Source: an uncultured Alistipes sp. (lineage in GTDB: Bacteria > Bacteroidota > Bacteroidia > Bacteroidales > Rikenellaceae). Taken from it: a stretch of DNA of 10,685 bases. Below the pieces are notes generated by a model that made no database searches, was not told where the DNA came from, and saw only the letters and a list, made by a program, of their open reading frames with translations. How positions within the stretch are numbered: position 1 is the stretch's first letter; every line of letters begins with the position of its first letter. A program made the position numbers and the translations under genes. Below are positions 1 to 6,717 of the stretch, piece by piece. Location of the stretch: positions 1-10,685 of the forward strand of contig CAKVKI010000077.1 of assembly GCA_934754975.1 (NCBI GenBank). Reading direction: 5' to 3'.

Positions 1-860
1 GCCGTAAAGTTCACGCCGTCGGGCGAGAGCGTCTTGAACGGCGCCAGCCCCTGATCGTGGTACATGGCCAGTATGCCGTCGTATTTGGCGTATCCTCCGC
101 CTGCGAAAAGCCCGTCGGCGGCAAAAGGTCCGAAGGCCAGCACGCCGTGGTTGAACGCTTCGACGATGGCGGGGCGGATGATCTCCTGTTCTTCGCGTCC
201 GAGCAGTCCGCCGTCCCCGGCGTGGGGATTGAGGGCCATCACGGCGATGCGCGGCTCGACGATGCCGAAGTCCTCGATCAGCGCGCGGCGCAGCGTGTGC
301 AGGTCGCGCACGATCTTCTCCCGGGTGATGCTGCCGCTGATCTCCGACACCGGAATGTGTTTGGTGACCAGCCCCACGCGCAGAATCTCACTGCACATGA
401 TCATCATCGGTTCTCCGCCCAGCTCGGCCCCGATAAATTCGGTGTGGCCCGTGAAATGGAAGTCGTCGCCCTGCACGCTCTCCTTGTTGAAGGGTGCCGT
501 GACGATGGCGTCGAGCAGCCCCTCTTTCAGCTCCTGCGTCGCGCGGCGCAGCGCTTCGACGGCGGCGCGTCCGGCTTCGGCCGAAGCTTTGCCCGGCTCG
601 ATCTGCTCCGTATCGCCGCATGCGACGAGGTTCACCTTGCCGCGGCGGGCGTCGCGGGCCGACGGTACGGTGCTGAACTGCACCGGTTCCGTCTCCGCGA
701 GCGTATTTCGGTAATAGGCCGCGGCCTTGGGCGAGCCGTAGACGACGGGCGTGAAAAGCTCCGTCATGCGCGGATCGGCCAGCGCTTTGAGGATGACCTC
801 CCAGCCGATGCCGTTCGTGTCGCCCTGCGTGATGCCTATTCTTAGTTTTTGTTCTGACAT
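1..860 (-). CDS. pdxA: 4-hydroxythreonine-4-phosphate dehydrogenase PdxA (C-terminus cut by window edge)
   Basis: PdxA oxidises 4-phosphohydroxy-L-threonine with NAD+ in the cytoplasmic DXP-dependent pyridoxal 5'-phosphate pathway; the product is condensed by PdxJ. The frame opens at ATG 858-860 (MSEQKLRIGITQGD) and stays open to the left edge, giving 286 codons plus two bases. Visible family motifs are GDTNGIGWE (residues 13-21), TAPFNKE (121-127), FTGHTEF (136-142), NPHAGDGG (211-218) and MYHDQGLAPFK (266-276). By comparison with E. coli PdxA, the three metal-binding histidines correspond to H168 (TKHIPV), H213 and H268. The family is about 330-360 residues long, so the last 45-75 residues are missing. 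The start is supported by a promoter placing the transcript start about 15 nt upstream. It is divergent from the plus-strand gene at 1219. Only the truncation by the window is unusual. Confidence 0.96.
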   Translation of the reverse strand, partial: MSEQKLRIGITQGDTNGIGWEVILKALADPRMTELFTPVVYGSPKAAAYYRNTLAETEPVQFSTVPSARDARRGKVNLVACGDTEQIEPGKASAEAGRAAVEALRRATQELKEGLLDAIVTAPFNKESVQGDDFHFTGHTEFIGAELGGEPMMIMCSEILRVGLVTKHIPVSEISGSITREKIVRDLHTLRRALIEDFGIVEPRIAVMALNPHAGDGGLLGREEQEIIRPAIVEAFNHGVLAFGPFAADGLFAGGGYAKYDGILAMYHDQGLAPFKTLSPDGVNFT

Positions 861-881
861 AGATACAAGTATTTCAATCTA

Positions 882-910
882 CAAAGATACATATTATTCA
901 GAATCTGCAA
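882..910 (-). promoter_or_regulatory. Bacteroidetes-type promoter of pdxA
   Basis: Read on the minus strand, TATCTTTG (882-889) fits the Bacteroidetes -7 consensus TAnnTTTG. TTG at 908-910 lies 18 bp upstream as the -33 element. Transcription would start near 875, leaving a leader of roughly 15 nt before the pdxA ATG, which is typical of this phylum. The match is by consensus only. Confidence 0.65.
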
Positions 911-960
911 TGGTTCAGAAGCAATTAAAATGTTTTTTTGCATCGGGGCGAACCGTAATG

Positions 961-992
961 TTTTGCGGATGGACTATTTTTCCTTACCTTTG
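961..992 (+). promoter_or_regulatory. Bacteroidetes-type promoter reading toward the 1219 gene
   Basis: TTTTG at 961-965 (-33 element) is followed after exactly 19 bp by TACCTTTG at 985-992, a full match to TAnnTTTG. Transcription would start near 999. The nearest plus-strand gene begins at 1219, so this promoter implies either a leader of about 220 nt or a separate small RNA. Confidence 0.65.
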
Positions 993-998
993 TTTGGT

Positions 999-1052
999 GC
1001 AGCCTGTTAGGGCTGATGACATATTCGGATTAAAGCGCATCGGCTTTTTTCT
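999..1052 (+). ncRNA. Possible short leader RNA or attenuator with two hairpins
   Basis: Immediately after the predicted transcription start lies a 5-bp hairpin, CAGCC (1000-1004) with GGCTG (1011-1015) and a 6-nt loop. A second 5-bp hairpin follows, AAAGC (1032-1036) with GCTTT (1043-1047), running into a T tract at 1045-1050 like a weak intrinsic terminator. Together they could make a roughly 50-nt RNA or a transcription attenuator ahead of the 1219 gene. I do not recognise a named RNA family, and both stems are short, so this stays tentative. Confidence 0.25.
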
Positions 1053-1078
1053 TACCGTCGAAAATTGGACACTTTCGC

Positions 1079-1147
1079 GTAACGTAAGGAACAAAGGTTG
1101 ATGCTCTCGCTGTTTTCGGCGTGGGCATTTACCGTATTCTACGTTAC
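1079..1147. repeat. 8-bp inverted repeat GTAACGTA/TACGTTAC
   Basis: GTAACGTA at 1079-1086 is matched exactly by its reverse complement TACGTTAC at 1140-1147, with 53 bp between. It does not extend further on either side. It could be an operator half-site pair, a long-range stem in the leader transcript, or chance. The right arm overlaps the stop codon of the orphan minus-strand frame. Confidence 0.3.
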
Positions 1148-1213
1148 AGGTCGTCCAATACCTCGATGGTGGATTCGGTGATACGGCCCGCGCTTTTTTT
1201 CGGCAAACTGCTC
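1144..1213 (-). pseudogene. Possible remnant: orphan C-terminal coding end
   Basis: On the minus strand this frame reads KKSAGRITESTIEVLDDL and then a TAA stop at 1144-1146. Its codons are mostly G- or C-ending like the real genes here, and the residues look like a genuine charged helical C-terminus. Upstream of about 1213 the same frame becomes an implausible run of Phe, Leu and Ser, and no start codon gives a sensible protein. It may be the stump of a gene whose 5' part was replaced, or chance. Confidence 0.25.
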
Positions 1214-1218
1214 GAAAG

Positions 1219-1581
1219 ATGGAACCTTGCGCACAAAAAACGACTAAAAAACACAATCCCGAACTGGTGGATACGGTTTTCCGGCTGATGTTCGAAATAT
1301 TATGGGTGGCTCCCTACGACCGGCGCCGGAGCAACGCGGCAGTCTCCGGATTCGAACGCTCCGCCCGGGAGACGGCGGTGCTGCTGGCCGCCACCGACTT
1401 CCGCACGGCGTCCGCCGACCAGCTGCAAACACTCTCTCTGGCCGTCGAACAGCTCCTGAGGCTTATCGGACGACTCGAATCGGAATGTCTTTTCTCCCGC
1501 TGGCAATGCGCCGAAGCGCTGGCGCACGTGCGCCGTATCGCCGAGATCGTGCAGAAGCACAGCGCCTGTCCGGTCGGCTGA
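1219..1581 (+). CDS. Hypothetical small helical protein (120 aa)
   Basis: I do not recognise this protein. The frame starts at ATG 1219 and ends at TGA 1579-1581. Codons are strongly G/C-ending, as in neighbouring real genes, while competing frames give Arg/Ser-rich products. The sequence is almost all predicted amphipathic helix: about residues 14-31 (ELVDTVFRLMFEILW), 44-59, 65-88 (heptad-like Leu spacing) and 91-114. There are no membrane segments and no signal peptide. Cysteines are scattered (C4, C90, C97, C117) without a metal-binding pattern. The architecture suggests a small four-helix bundle. It is the only plus-strand gene here, divergent from pdxA and convergent with the RNA methyltransferase, and it is served by the promoter at 961-992 through a long leader. 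An internal ATG at 1288 is a less likely start because it would remove most of helix 1. Confidence 0.6.
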   Translation: MEPCAQKTTKKHNPELVDTVFRLMFEILWVAPYDRRRSNAAVSGFERSARETAVLLAATDFRTASADQLQTLSLAVEQLLRLIGRLESECLFSRWQCAEALAHVRRIAEIVQKHSACPVG

Positions 1582-1704
1582 ACTCTTTGCCGGCGTCGAT
1601 TCTGATGCTTGGCCGCAGGCATAGGGTCCGCCGTGTACGGTCCGGCCTGCGCTCTGAGAATACCCTTTTTTCGCTCGCGGACATGATCTGTCCGGGGCGG
1701 CGTT
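1582..1704. other. 3' untranslated region with a stem-loop
   Basis: Between the stop of the small helical gene and the main terminator, CGCAGGC (1614-1620) can pair with GCCTGCG (1645-1651) around a loop holding a smaller CCG/CGG pairing. AGGGT (1623-1627) could instead pair with ACCCT (1662-1666), which runs into six T residues and so might act as a first, weaker terminator. No coding frame here is convincing. Confidence 0.3.
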
Positions 1705-1743
1705 AAAAAAGGAACTGCCGGATTGTCCCGGCAGTTCCTTTTT
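1705..1743. terminator. Strong bidirectional intrinsic terminator
   Basis: A perfect 11-bp stem, GGAACTGCCGG (1711-1721) with CCGGCAGTTCC (1728-1738), encloses a 6-nt loop. It is flanked by six A on the left (1705-1710) and five T on the right (1739-1743), so it works in both directions. It separates the plus-strand helical gene from the minus-strand methyltransferase that ends at 1763, and serves both convergent transcripts. Confidence 0.92.
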
Positions 1744-1762
1744 CTATTTGTATGGCAGGGGC

Positions 1763-2518
1763 CTATTTCCTGCTTCCCATGTCTGCCCGCCGCCGGAATT
1801 CCGAACAGATGATTCCTGTCGCCATCGCCACGTTGAGCGACTCCGATCCGCGGCGGTCGGCCGGATAGGGCGGAATGAAGAGCTTGTGCGTCACGGCGCG
1901 CGCCGCGGCCTGCGAAATGCCGCGGCCTTCGTTGCCCATGACGACGACGCCCTCTTCCGAAAGCGCCGTGCCGTAGATATTCTCCCCTTCCAGGAAAGTC
2001 CCGTAAACGGGCAGTCCGGCGGCTCCTGCGCCGTGCAGGAACGCTCCCAGATCGGTGTAGTGAACCCGCACGCGCAGGATTGCGCCCATCGTGGCCTGCA
2101 CGACCTTGGGGTTGAAGCAGTCGGCCGAAGCTTCCGAACAGACGATGTCGGCGATGCCGAACCAGTCGGCCAGCCGGATGATCGTGCCGAGGTTGCCGGG
2201 GTTCTGCACGTCGTCGAGCGCCAGCGTCAGCCGCCCTGCGAGCGACCGCATGTCCAGCCCGTAATGGGGCGTCTCGACGATTGCCAGTGAATTGCCCGCG
2301 GTTTTGAGCAGCGAGAGCCGTTCCATGTCGCGCGGGGCGACGGTCTCGACCTCCGGCCCTGCGAACACGCCTTCCAGCGCGAAGATTTTGCGGACTTTCA
2401 GGTGCGAGCCGCGCAGTTCGCCGATGAGCTTCTCCCCTTCGGCCGCGAACAGTCCGTGTTCCGTGCGGCCGCGCTTGTCGGCCAGCGCGCGGACGAGTTG
2501 TATTTCGGCTTTCGTCAT
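1763..2518 (-). CDS. SpoU/TrmH-family RNA 2'-O-ribose methyltransferase
   Basis: This is a SAM-dependent enzyme of the SPOUT superfamily that methylates ribose 2'-OH groups in rRNA or tRNA; the exact target nucleotide cannot be read from the sequence. It has 251 residues, usual for the family. Residues 1-80 form the small substrate-RNA-binding domain, and about 96-245 form the trefoil-knot catalytic domain. Motif 1 is DDVQNPGNLGTIIR (102-115) with N109 and catalytic-type R115. Motif 2 is MGNEGRGIS (194-202). Motif 3 is SESLNVAMATGI (225-236). Its ATG overlaps the TGA of rnz as ATGA, so the two are probably translationally coupled. It is the last gene of the minus-strand block and ends 20 bp from the bidirectional terminator. 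Family assignment is firm. RlmB, TrmH or another subtype is undecided. Confidence 0.93.
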   Translation of the reverse strand: MTKAEIQLVRALADKRGRTEHGLFAAEGEKLIGELRGSHLKVRKIFALEGVFAGPEVETVAPRDMERLSLLKTAGNSLAIVETPHYGLDMRSLAGRLTLALDDVQNPGNLGTIIRLADWFGIADIVCSEASADCFNPKVVQATMGAILRVRVHYTDLGAFLHGAGAAGLPVYGTFLEGENIYGTALSEEGVVVMGNEGRGISQAAARAVTHKLFIPPYPADRRGSESLNVAMATGIICSEFRRRADMGSRK

Positions 2519-3438
2519 CGTTGTTTCTCTAGGGTGAAGGTGACGCCTTCGGTGGCGGGATAGGTCTCCGGGAAGATCGCGCGGGCCTCTTCGACCAACA
2601 CGTTTTCATCCTTGTAGCGGGACGAGTAGTGCCCGATTATCAGCCGTTTGACCCCGGCTTTCACGGCCGCTTTGGCCGCGTCGGCAGTCGTCGAATGTCC
2701 CCGTTCCCTGGCCGCTTTCTGTTCGGCGGCGGCGTAGGTCGCCTCGTGGTACATCATATCCGCGCCCTTGGCCAGCGTCGCGGCCTTCGCCGAGAAGTTG
2801 GTGTCCGAGAGATAAGCGTACGAACGGGGCGCATAAGGCCGGTAGGTGAGTGCCGCATTGGGCACGACCTCGCCCGTCGGGAGCGTTATATCTTCGCCCC
2901 GCTTGGCGGCGGTGATCTGTGCGACCGTAAGGCCGTATTTCGTGATTTTGAACTTCTCGACGTTCAGCGGCGGCTCCTTCTCGCGGAAGAGGAATCCCGC
3001 CGTCGGCACCCGGTGGCGCAGCGGAATGCTCCACACTTCGAGCGTGCGGTTTTCCATCAGCAGCGCATGCTTGGTCGTGTCCACTTCGGTCCAGACCACC
3101 GGATAGGGCAGTTCGCTGTCGAAGAACCGGAGGTGGCAGGCCAGTATTTCGCCCATCGGCGCCGGGGCAAATACCCGCAGCGGGGTTTTGCGTCCGTAGA
3201 GCGCCAGCGTCGAGATCAGCGGAAAGAGTCCGAAGACATGGTCGCCGTGCAGGTGCGAGATGAACACGGCGCGCAGTTTCAGCGGATTGATCCCGCAGCG
3301 GATCAACTGCTGCTGCACCCCTTCGCCCGCATCGACCAGGTAGTACTGCTCATGCACGTTGACCACCTGGGCCGACGGATGGCGGCTCAGGGTGGGTTTG
3401 GCGGAGGACGATCCGAGTATGGTGACGCTGAAACTCAT
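2515..3438 (-). CDS. rnz: Ribonuclease Z (tRNA 3'-processing endonuclease)
   Basis: RNase Z is a zinc-dependent metallo-beta-lactamase-fold endonuclease that trims the 3' trailers of pre-tRNAs in the cytoplasm. The 307 residues match the usual short (ElaC-type) form. The core zinc motif is HLHGDH (62-67: H62, H64, D66, H67). Further ligands or catalytic residues are H142 (LRHRVP), D212 (LSDTNF), H248 (RGHST) and H270 (IGHYSSRY). The PPLNVEKFK stretch near 156-164 precedes the segment that in this family forms part of the flexible tRNA-gripping region. The start at ATG 3436-3438 gives the canonical beginning MSFSVTILGSSSA. It lies 9 bp after the lipoprotein gene and overlaps the methyltransferase start by 4 bp, so it belongs to the block of RNA-modification and redox genes. 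Nothing is missing. Confidence 0.96.
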   Translation of the reverse strand: MSFSVTILGSSSAKPTLSRHPSAQVVNVHEQYYLVDAGEGVQQQLIRCGINPLKLRAVFISHLHGDHVFGLFPLISTLALYGRKTPLRVFAPAPMGEILACHLRFFDSELPYPVVWTEVDTTKHALLMENRTLEVWSIPLRHRVPTAGFLFREKEPPLNVEKFKITKYGLTVAQITAAKRGEDITLPTGEVVPNAALTYRPYAPRSYAYLSDTNFSAKAATLAKGADMMYHEATYAAAEQKAARERGHSTTADAAKAAVKAGVKRLIIGHYSSRYKDENVLVEEARAIFPETYPATEGVTFTLEKQR

Positions 3439-3447
3439 GCGGGCGGT

Positions 3448-3846
3448 TTAGTTTTTGTATTTGATGAAGGTGGCCTTCAGGACCGAACTGCCCAGCGACG
3501 TATTGTGCGTCGTGGTCACCGTGCGGGTCTCCCCGCCTGCGGCGTTGGGCGTGACCTGCTCGGTCATCGTCAGCCCCGGATTGTTGATGTCCACGAATAC
3601 GACCGCATCCGCACCGCACTCCCGCGCTTTCTTCTCGATGGCGGCCTGCGCCTTTTCGACCGTGCCGAAGTGTATCGGCGTGGCATCGACGTACCCCATC
3701 GTTTCATACGGACGGGAGACGTCCGACCAGCTGAAGAACAGTTCCGGCTCGGCGACCGGGGCGTACGTTTTCCCGACATAGTTCAGTGCGACGCTGCATG
3801 AAGTGAGCAGGAAAGCAGCTCCTGCCAGCAACAAGGTCTTTTTCAT
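3448..3846 (-). CDS. Small lipoprotein of unknown function (132 aa)
   Basis: Residues 1-17 are a clear type II signal peptide: MKKTLLL, a hydrophobic stretch, then lipobox LTSC with the lipidated cysteine at C17. The mature protein is about 116 residues. Its centre (about 46-86) contains YETMGYVDA, followed by a helix (EKAQAAIEKKARECGAD) and a strand (AVVFVDI). This resembles the alpha/beta fold of small proteins that pair 'GADAVV' with a preceding Lys/Glu-rich helix (YbjQ or heavy-metal-binding-like), but that is a loose impression. The end is Thr-rich (RTVTTTHNTS). It sits 25 bp downstream of trxB and 9 bp upstream of rnz, probably co-transcribed. Membrane anchoring is well supported. Inner or outer membrane and function are unknown. 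Confidence 0.85.
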   Translation of the reverse strand: MKKTLLLAGAAFLLTSCSVALNYVGKTYAPVAEPELFFSWSDVSRPYETMGYVDATPIHFGTVEKAQAAIEKKARECGADAVVFVDINNPGLTMTEQVTPNAAGGETRTVTTTHNTSLGSSVLKATFIKYKN

Positions 3847-3871
3847 GGTCCTTTTCTGTTTTATCCGGTGT

Positions 3872-4804
3872 TTATTCCGCGCGGCTCAGGATGAAGCGTT
3901 CGCAGTCGATCGCCGCGATGCAGCCCGATGCGGCGGCCGTTACGGCCTGCCGGTAATGCGGGTCGCGGACGTCTCCTGCGGCGAAAAGCCCTTCGACGCT
4001 GGTTTTCGAGGTGCCCGGCTCCACTTTGATATACCCTTCGGCGTCGAGTTTCAGCTGATCGGCGAAAAGCTCCGTATTGGGATGGTGTCCGATGGCCAGG
4101 AAAAATCCCGAGATGTCGATCTTGATCTCCTTGCCGTCGTTGCAGCGCAGCAGCGCGCCCGTTACGCCCGACTCGTCGCCCAGCACTTCGGCGGTGTTGT
4201 GGTTGAATATCACTTCGATGTTAGGCGTGCTGAACACCCGGTTCTGCATGGCTTTCGAGGCGCGCAGGTGGGGCTTGCGCACGATCATGTAGACCTTGCG
4301 GCAGATCGAGGCGAGGTAGGTGGCCTCTTCGCAGGCCGTGTCGCCGCCGCCGACCACGGCTACGTCCTTCTTGCGGTAGAAAAACCCGTCGCACGTGGCG
4401 CATGCGCTGACGCCCATGCCGCGGAATTTGGTCTCTGAGGGCAGGCCGAGGTATTTGGCCGAAGCTCCCGTGGCGACGATGAGCGTTTCGGCCTTGATCT
4501 GCGTCGTGCCGTCGATCACCACGTGGAACGGACGCGACGAGAGGTCCACGCGCGTAACGGATCCGACGCGGATGTCGGCTCCGAACCGCTCGGCCTGACG
4601 GCGCATGTCGGCCATCATCTGCTGGCCGCTGACGCCGTCGGGATACCCCGGGAAATTCTCCACGTCGGTCGTGGTCGTGAGCTGTCCGCCGGGCTCGATG
4701 CCCTCGTAGAGTACGGGCTGGAGGTTGGCGCGCGAAGTATAGATAGCTGCGGTGTACCCTGCGGGTCCGCTGCCGATAATCAGACATTTGATTGCTTCTT
4801 CCAT
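3872..4804 (-). CDS. trxB: Thioredoxin reductase TrxB
   Basis: This cytoplasmic flavoenzyme passes electrons from NADPH through FAD and a redox-active cysteine pair to thioredoxin. At 310 residues it is full length for the bacterial low-molecular-weight type. The FAD-binding Rossmann motif is IGSGPAGYTAA (10-20). The redox centre is CATC (C135-C138) in SACATCDGFF. The NADPH-domain motif is GGGDTACEEA (152-161). Basic R176/K177 and R181 (IVRKPHLRAS) fit binding of the NADPH 2'-phosphate. The C-terminal FAD motif is GLFAAGDVRD (272-281). The start is ATG 4802-4804. The same frame stays open upstream to 5704, but that extension is an Arg/Pro-rich shadow of the preceding gene. Only 23 bp separates it from the pseudokinase/WG gene and 25 bp from the lipoprotein gene. 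Confidence 0.97.
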   Translation of the reverse strand: MEEAIKCLIIGSGPAGYTAAIYTSRANLQPVLYEGIEPGGQLTTTTDVENFPGYPDGVSGQQMMADMRRQAERFGADIRVGSVTRVDLSSRPFHVVIDGTTQIKAETLIVATGASAKYLGLPSETKFRGMGVSACATCDGFFYRKKDVAVVGGGDTACEEATYLASICRKVYMIVRKPHLRASKAMQNRVFSTPNIEVIFNHNTAEVLGDESGVTGALLRCNDGKEIKIDISGFFLAIGHHPNTELFADQLKLDAEGYIKVEPGTSKTSVEGLFAAGDVRDPHYRQAVTAAASGCIAAIDCERFILSRAE

Positions 4805-4827
4805 TGTTGTATGTTTTTGTGACGTTG

Positions 4828-5850
4828 TTATCTGCAAATTTCGGACCCGCACAGCTCCTGCCGGATGTTTTCCTGCGCTTCTTCCCGGCGGAACTCCGTC
4901 AGGCGGCGGCCCAGATAGTCGAACAGCGCCCAGCGTCCGCCGTGGCGGACATGCACGATGCTGACCGCCGGATCGTAATCGACGATTTCGTATTCGGGCG
5001 GGATGACGTAACCGCCTTCGCGGTCGATCAGTCCCATGCCGGTTTGTGTCTGAACCTCGGCGCGGCCTTCGTGGAAATCGCCGGCCCAGAGGAACTGCGA
5101 CGGGATCACCGGGTTGTTGTCCGTATCGACGAATCCGAATCCGCCCTCGTCTTCGACGCACACCAGCCCTTCGAAGACGTGGCTCGTCCAGCGGTGTCCG
5201 GTCAGCCGCCGCATGGGGTCGTAAGGCGCTGCGACGTCGTTTACCGACTGCCGGGGCGCGGGCGCCTCTGTGATCCGGCGTTTCAGGGCTTCGAACGCTT
5301 CCGCATCGGTTTCGCGGTTTTCCGCCGGGCCGACGTGGGCGTCGTAATAGCGTATCGGGATCAGTCGTTCCCGGTGCCAGCGGAGGTTGCTCTCCCGGAG
5401 GTTGTTGTGCGTGAATTCCAGCTCCTGCAGCGCCCTGCGCAGCGTGTCGAGCGCCGTGAGCAGGACCGCTTTGTCTTCCGTCAGCAGCGCTTCTGTGAAC
5501 TCCCGGCCCGGAAGCTGCTGCAATACCAGCCCCGTGCGCCGCTCGTTGCCCAGCGCGTCGGTCCAGTGCATTTCGTCCGGCAGGAGGCGGAATTGCGCCA
5601 GGTGTTCGGTGTTCATGCGCCGCAGGACCGAAGCCGTGCGCTCGATGCGCGGCAGCGCGGCGGGCGTCAGGGGCATGGCCGCGAGCCACCGCTCGCCGCG
5701 CCATTCGATTTCGGCTTCCGCGAACCGCGTGGTGCGGACCAGGCGCGGCATGCCGTTGCGGTCCGTGACGGCGCGGGCGTCGGAGAGCGTCGCCAGCGAC
5801 AGGTCGGGCGTCAGCAGCGCCCGGGTGAAGTGTTGGAAGGTCGCTGTCAT
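4828..5850 (-). CDS. Degenerate kinase-like (pseudokinase) protein with C-terminal WG repeats
   Basis: The 340-residue protein has two parts. Residues about 1-195 match the layout of the kinase-like half of the 8489-9790 protein, but the catalytic motifs are lost. The HGDLKPEN loop equivalent is THNNLRESNL (147-156), with N150 where the catalytic Asp should be. The metal-binding DFD/DFG position is YYD (168-170). Residues about 225-320 carry three WG (KWG-type) repeats around GGFGFVDTDNNPVIP (236-250), GMGLIDREGGYVIP (271-284) and GRWALFDYLGR (305-315), beta-hairpin units usually used for protein binding. There is no signal peptide or membrane segment. The ATG at 5848-5850 lies 2 bp after the VWA gene stop, indicating tight coupling. 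A likely role is scaffold or regulator of the active-looking paralogue. Function is inferred. Confidence 0.8.
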   Translation of the reverse strand: MTATFQHFTRALLTPDLSLATLSDARAVTDRNGMPRLVRTTRFAEAEIEWRGERWLAAMPLTPAALPRIERTASVLRRMNTEHLAQFRLLPDEMHWTDALGNERRTGLVLQQLPGREFTEALLTEDKAVLLTALDTLRRALQELEFTHNNLRESNLRWHRERLIPIRYYDAHVGPAENRETDAEAFEALKRRITEAPAPRQSVNDVAAPYDPMRRLTGHRWTSHVFEGLVCVEDEGGFGFVDTDNNPVIPSQFLWAGDFHEGRAEVQTQTGMGLIDREGGYVIPPEYEIVDYDPAVSIVHVRHGGRWALFDYLGRRLTEFRREEAQENIRQELCGSEICR

Positions 5851-5852
5851 GG

Positions 5853-6710
5853 TTATTCGGTTTTGACGCTTATGGAACCTATGTTGAGCATGGTGACCAG
5901 CTGGGCTGCCGATGCGTTGTAGCTCATGCCCCGGAACGGAGGTATCGCGCCGGGTCCTTTGGCTTCGCGGATCGCTTCGTTGAAGACCGCGGGCATTTCG
6001 CTCGAACAGTCGTACAGCAGTGCCGCATAGCGGTTCGTGTAGTTGGCTTCGTGCGCTTCGGGGAAAAATACGTGCCGCCCGGCGTCGCCTGCGGCGATGT
6101 GGATATTTATCAGCAGTACATTGCCGTCGGCAGTGCCCAGCGCCTTGATCTGGTTGCAGACCGCGCGCAGTTCCTCGTCGTCGCAGTCGGTGGCCTCGCC
6201 GTCGGTGATGTTGAACACCACGGGCGGGAAACTCGCGGCGTTGGCCGCGCGTGCGGTCCATTCGGCGGCGATGTCGCGCACGCGGCGCAGCGCTTCGCAC
6301 ATGGGCGTCTGTCCGGCCGCCTGCGGCTCGATCCACGACGGTGCGGGAATCTCGCGCAGGGCGATGCTGCCGTCGGGAAGACGGTGTTCGATCACCTCCG
6401 TGCGCACCGGCATCTCTCCTGCCGCAAGGGCGCTCACCGGCGCCAGTTCTTCGCCGTCGGGCAGCAGTGAACGCACTTCGTCGTCGCCCGAATAGCCGAT
6501 CACGGCGATGTCGTAATAATCGCGTATGCCGTCGCTGCGGCGGGCGCGTTCGACCAGCTCGAACAGCAGGTCGTTGGTGATGTTGGCCACCGCTTCGGCC
6601 TTGGTGAGCCTGCGTCCCCGGAAGAGGATGCTTTCGGCCATCGATCCCGAACAGTCTATGGCCAGGATGAATGCCGTGCGGTGGTTGCGTGTGATGCTCT
6701 GTGTATACAT
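5853..6710 (-). CDS. von Willebrand factor A (VWA) domain protein, TerY-like
   Basis: A single cytoplasmic-looking VWA domain fills most of the 285 residues. The metal-ion-dependent adhesion site (MIDAS) is complete: D19-C-S21-G-S23 after a hydrophobic strand (TAFILAIDCSGSM), T135 in GQTPMCEAL, and D170 in FNITDGEATDCDD. An intact MIDAS normally means Mg2+-dependent binding of a partner protein. There is no signal peptide or transmembrane helix. The order MIDAS, GQTPM, ITDGE resembles the TerY family of stress-related VWA proteins. It begins 7 bp after the DUF4954 gene and stops 2 bp before the pseudokinase/WG gene, so the three are almost certainly one transcript. In TerY-P systems such VWA proteins pair with a kinase and a phosphatase. 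A kinase-like gene is nearby, but no phosphatase is in view. Confidence 0.9.
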   Translation of the reverse strand: MYTQSITRNHRTAFILAIDCSGSMAESILFRGRRLTKAEAVANITNDLLFELVERARRSDGIRDYYDIAVIGYSGDDEVRSLLPDGEELAPVSALAAGEMPVRTEVIEHRLPDGSIALREIPAPSWIEPQAAGQTPMCEALRRVRDIAAEWTARAANAASFPPVVFNITDGEATDCDDEELRAVCNQIKALGTADGNVLLINIHIAAGDAGRHVFFPEAHEANYTNRYAALLYDCSSEMPAVFNEAIREAKGPGAIPPFRGMSYNASAAQLVTMLNIGSISVKTE

Positions 6711-6717
6711 GTTGCGT

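Larger units (their letters stand above)
861..1218. other. Divergent intergenic region between pdxA and the 1219 gene
   Basis: This 358-bp stretch has no convincing complete gene. It is AT-richer than its surroundings up to about 1050 and holds two divergent promoters (882-910 minus, 961-992 plus). After the plus promoter come two small hairpins (1000-1015 and 1032-1047), an 8-bp inverted repeat (1079-1086 with 1140-1147), and a minus-strand frame from about 1213 down to a TAA at 1144-1146 that reads like the last residues of a protein. A minus-strand open frame at 984-1256 does not resemble a protein. Confidence 0.6.

Noticed and set aside
984..1256. 90-residue minus-strand open frame in the divergent intergenic region
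   Set aside because: Cys/Arg/Pro-rich with no motif; it crosses the promoter, both hairpins and the start of the 1219 gene.
2629..3801. 390-residue plus-strand open frame opposite rnz and the lipoprotein gene
   Set aside because: It spans two well-identified minus-strand genes and shows only shadow composition.
4834..4841. GAAATTTG as a possible -7 box for a trxB promoter
   Set aside because: It lacks the TA of TAnnTTTG, and no TTG element lies 18-20 bp upstream on the minus strand.
4805..5704. In-frame extension of trxB upstream to 5704
   Set aside because: The added 300 residues are Arg/Pro/Ala-rich with no domain and lie over the pseudokinase/WG gene in another frame. TrxB motifs start right after the ATG at 4804.
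4792..5922. 376-residue plus-strand open frame opposite the pseudokinase gene
   Set aside because: It has biased Arg/Val/Phe composition with no motif, and the opposite strand has recognisable WG repeats.
5851..6336. In-frame extension of the pseudokinase/WG gene to 6336
   Set aside because: The extension is an Arg-rich shadow of the VWA gene. MTATFQHF at 5850 follows the VWA stop by 2 bp and is the sensible start.
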